From Salisediminibacterium halotolerans (lineage in GTDB: Bacteria; Bacillota; Bacilli; Bacillales; Salisediminibacteriaceae): a DNA stretch of 64,000 nt. Position numbers and translations under genes: made by a program. The stretch is taken from assembly GCF_003814815.1 (NCBI RefSeq), contig NZ_RKQQ01000003.1, positions 1 through 64,000 on the forward strand. Reading direction: 5' to 3'. The stretch's first letter is position 1; each line of letters begins with the position of its first letter. The notes beneath the pieces are model-generated. The model had not been told where the DNA came from. It did no database searches and saw only the letters and a list, made by a program, of their open reading frames with translations. This document shows positions 62,763 through 64,000 of this stretch, piece after piece.

Positions 62763-62790
62763 TAGGTAAGGTGTATATTGAATTTACCTA
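62763..62790 (+). promoter_or_regulatory. Inverted repeat upstream of the 62805 gene
   Basis: TAGGTAA (62763-62769) and TTACCTA (62784-62790), a perfect 7-bp inverted repeat with a 14-bp spacer. Operator-like but weak. Confidence 0.35.
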
Positions 62791-62804
62791 TTGGAGTGAA
62801 CAGC

Positions 62805-63053
62805 ATGAACTTGTTAGACTGGAAATTCAGCAAAAACGGTCAAGTGAAAGCTTGGTTTTCAGTATATCCTCGATCAACCGTCATTCTCCATTTTGTTTCG
62901 GGCTACTATTTTACGTTTATGGCTGTATGGTCCGCTTTTGACCCGGCCCCGAAACGCGCGGATTTAGAGGAAATGGAAAGAATAATCAACGATGAACTCG
63001 GCTGTTTAGAGGAGTATGAAATACGGCGTTCAGCGCAAAAATTGGAGATTTAA
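62805..63053 (+). CDS. Hypothetical protein with a hydrophobic patch
   Basis: 82 residues from the ATG at 62805 (GGAGTG upstream). The sequence has an aromatic segment (TVILHFVSGYYFTFMAVWSAFD) that may be membrane-associated, then an acidic helical tail. No family recognised. An inverted repeat (TAGGTAA ... TTACCTA, 62763-62790) lies upstream. Confidence 0.55.
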   Translation: MNLLDWKFSKNGQVKAWFSVYPRSTVILHFVSGYYFTFMAVWSAFDPAPKRADLEEMERIINDELGCLEEYEIRRSAQKLEI

Positions 63054-63087
63054 AAAAACTTCCTGCACTGTTTACAGGAAGGTTTTT
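63054..63087. terminator. Bidirectional terminator
   Basis: AACTTCCTG / CAGGAAGGTT with A on the left and TTTTT on the right, between the convergent 62805 and GntR genes. Confidence 0.78.
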
Positions 63088-63088
63088 A

Positions 63089-63814
63089 TTATGAGCGGCT
63101 CATTTGGATACGGAAACGATATCGATCCGCTCTGTACCTTGATTTGACGAATTCAAAGGGACGTCCGTCAGCAAGAAACGTCATACGTTCAATTAATAAG
63201 ACAGGCGCGCCTTCGGGGAGCGAAAGCAAATTCATTTCGCGTTCGTTCACAATGGACGATTCAATTACTTGCGAAGCGCTCCCGATCGCGAGCCCTAGTT
63301 TACTTTCGATATAATTGTACAGCGAATCGTAAATCACTTCTTCGGTCAGACCGGTGATAACATCACAAGGAACCCAAGTTGTTTCTAAAGCCATCGGCTG
63401 ATCATCTGCAAGGCGGATCCGTTCAATTTCATAAACTTGTGCGCCGAGAGCAATGTTAAGTTTTCCGGCAATATAGTCCGAAGCTTCGCGCACCTGGAAA
63501 GACAGCATTCGATTACTCGGCACAAAGCCGCGTTCACGCATATCTTCAGTGAAGCTAGTTAATCCTTGCAGCGGCTGGTCAATTTTGGATTCGTTAACGA
63601 ACGTGCCGGTTCCTTTTTTTCGATGCACGTAACCATCGTTTACAAGTTTTGTGATAGCTTGCCGTACAGTCATGCGGCTGATGTCGTAGGTATCTGCATA
63701 CTCTCGTTCGGACGGAAGGACATCCCCCGGCTTTAATATTGCTTGTTCAATTTCTTTTTGAATTTTTTCTACAAGCTGAAAATAAATCGGGATCGGCGAT
63801 TGTTTATCTATCAT
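63089..63814 (-). CDS. GntR/HutC family regulator with UTRA domain (NagR-like)
   Basis: 241 residues. N-terminal GntR winged helix (PIPIYFQLVEKIQKEIEQ; LPSEREYADTYDISRMTVRQAI; VHRKKGTGTFV) and a C-terminal UTRA ligand-binding domain (about 95-235, with LTSFTEDMRERGFVPSN and EIERIRLADDQPMALE). Pattern closest to NagR/YvoA, the GlcNAc-6-phosphate/GlcN-6-phosphate-responsive regulator. A dre-like half-site, TGGTCTA, lies in its promoter region (63844-63850 complement). The nag genes are not in view. Confidence 0.88.
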   Translation of the reverse strand: MIDKQSPIPIYFQLVEKIQKEIEQAILKPGDVLPSEREYADTYDISRMTVRQAITKLVNDGYVHRKKGTGTFVNESKIDQPLQGLTSFTEDMRERGFVPSNRMLSFQVREASDYIAGKLNIALGAQVYEIERIRLADDQPMALETTWVPCDVITGLTEEVIYDSLYNYIESKLGLAIGSASQVIESSIVNEREMNLLSLPEGAPVLLIERMTFLADGRPFEFVKSRYRADRYRFRIQMSRS

Positions 63815-63897
63815 ACTATCATCCTTTTACGCGTAAAGTGTCATAGACCACTGTTCCTCTTGCTTTTAGCACAGTGTACAGCGGTAAAGAAAAGGAG

Positions 63898-64000
63898 TCA
63901 AGCGTTAAGTTTTCTGCGAAAATCATCGCCGTTTTTCATCCGCTTCTCAATCTCGATAAGCTGCCGGAATATAAACACAATACGGTTCGCTGCCGAGATA
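63898..64000 (-). CDS. Possible C-terminal end of a minus-strand gene
   Basis: The minus-strand frame ending at a TGA (63898-63900) is open to the window edge and reads VFIFRQLIEIEKRMKNGDDF near its C-terminal side. 33 codons with plausible coding character. Without the rest no product can be assigned, and a chance frame remains possible. Confidence 0.35.
   Translation of the reverse strand, partial: ISAANRIVFIFRQLIEIEKRMKNGDDFRRKLNA

Overview
This 64 kb window is chromosomal DNA from a spore-former-type Bacillaceae (low-to-mid GC Firmicute). Strong AGGAGG ribosome binding sites, TTG and GTG starts, lipobox lipoproteins and a block in Bacillus subtilis order (med, fabH-fabF, trpS, spx, mecA, coiA, pepF, yjbH, yjbI, yjbJ, yjbK, yjbM, nadK, yjbO, fabI) support this. 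Very acidic extracytoplasmic proteins (the RND pump, Asn/Asp/Glu-rich linkers of the solute-binding lipoproteins, the SCO protein) suggest a halophile or haloalkaliphile. I cannot name the genus. There are no rRNA or tRNA genes, CRISPR arrays, insertion sequences or prophage.

Layout. 0-10.4 kb: MarR-RND efflux unit, a TetR regulator, an Fnr-type regulator, a DUF1659/DUF2922/YvrJ trio, and single housekeeping genes (pcp, thioredoxin-type arsC, a pterin dehydratase, an EAL phosphodiesterase, a quinone reductase). 10.4-20.6 kb, mostly minus strand: B12-type radical SAM protein with a lipoprotein, a KamA-family aminomutase, an RpiR regulator, a TAXI-TRAP transporter and a MATE exporter. 20.6-26 kb: maltodextrin-type ABC operon with a LacI regulator and cre/LacI-like operators, without its ATPase. 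26-36.7 kb: AI-2E family and YitT membrane proteins, a dispersed Bacillaceae repeat, a YwqA-type Snf2 helicase with a YwqB-like partner lacking the SWIM finger, azlCD, and ctaG-SCO. 36.7-40.7 kb: molybdenum cofactor genes (moeA, mobB, moaE, moaD) and a ywiC-like gene, suggesting nitrate or other molybdoenzyme respiration. 40.7-63 kb: the conserved med-to-fabI block. The right edge has a GntR/UTRA regulator and an open reading-frame end running off the window.

The most informative signals are non-coding. A Mn2+ riboswitch (yybP-ykoY type) with a 24-bp terminator stem precedes a CaCA antiporter. A RoxS/RsaE-like small RNA lies between pepF and yjbH, with Rex/Fnr-like palindromes at its promoter. 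FapR-like boxes overlap both fabH and fabI promoters. An ECF-sigma promoter lies upstream of spx. An RpiR-type palindrome sits on its own gene's promoter. Two Fnr paralogues carry the Bacillus-type C-terminal Cys-x2-Cys-x4-Cys cluster plus the candidate Asp ligand. With the Mo-cofactor genes, ctaG/SCO, truncated haemoglobin and the RoxS-like RNA, they make oxygen and redox adaptation a recurring theme.
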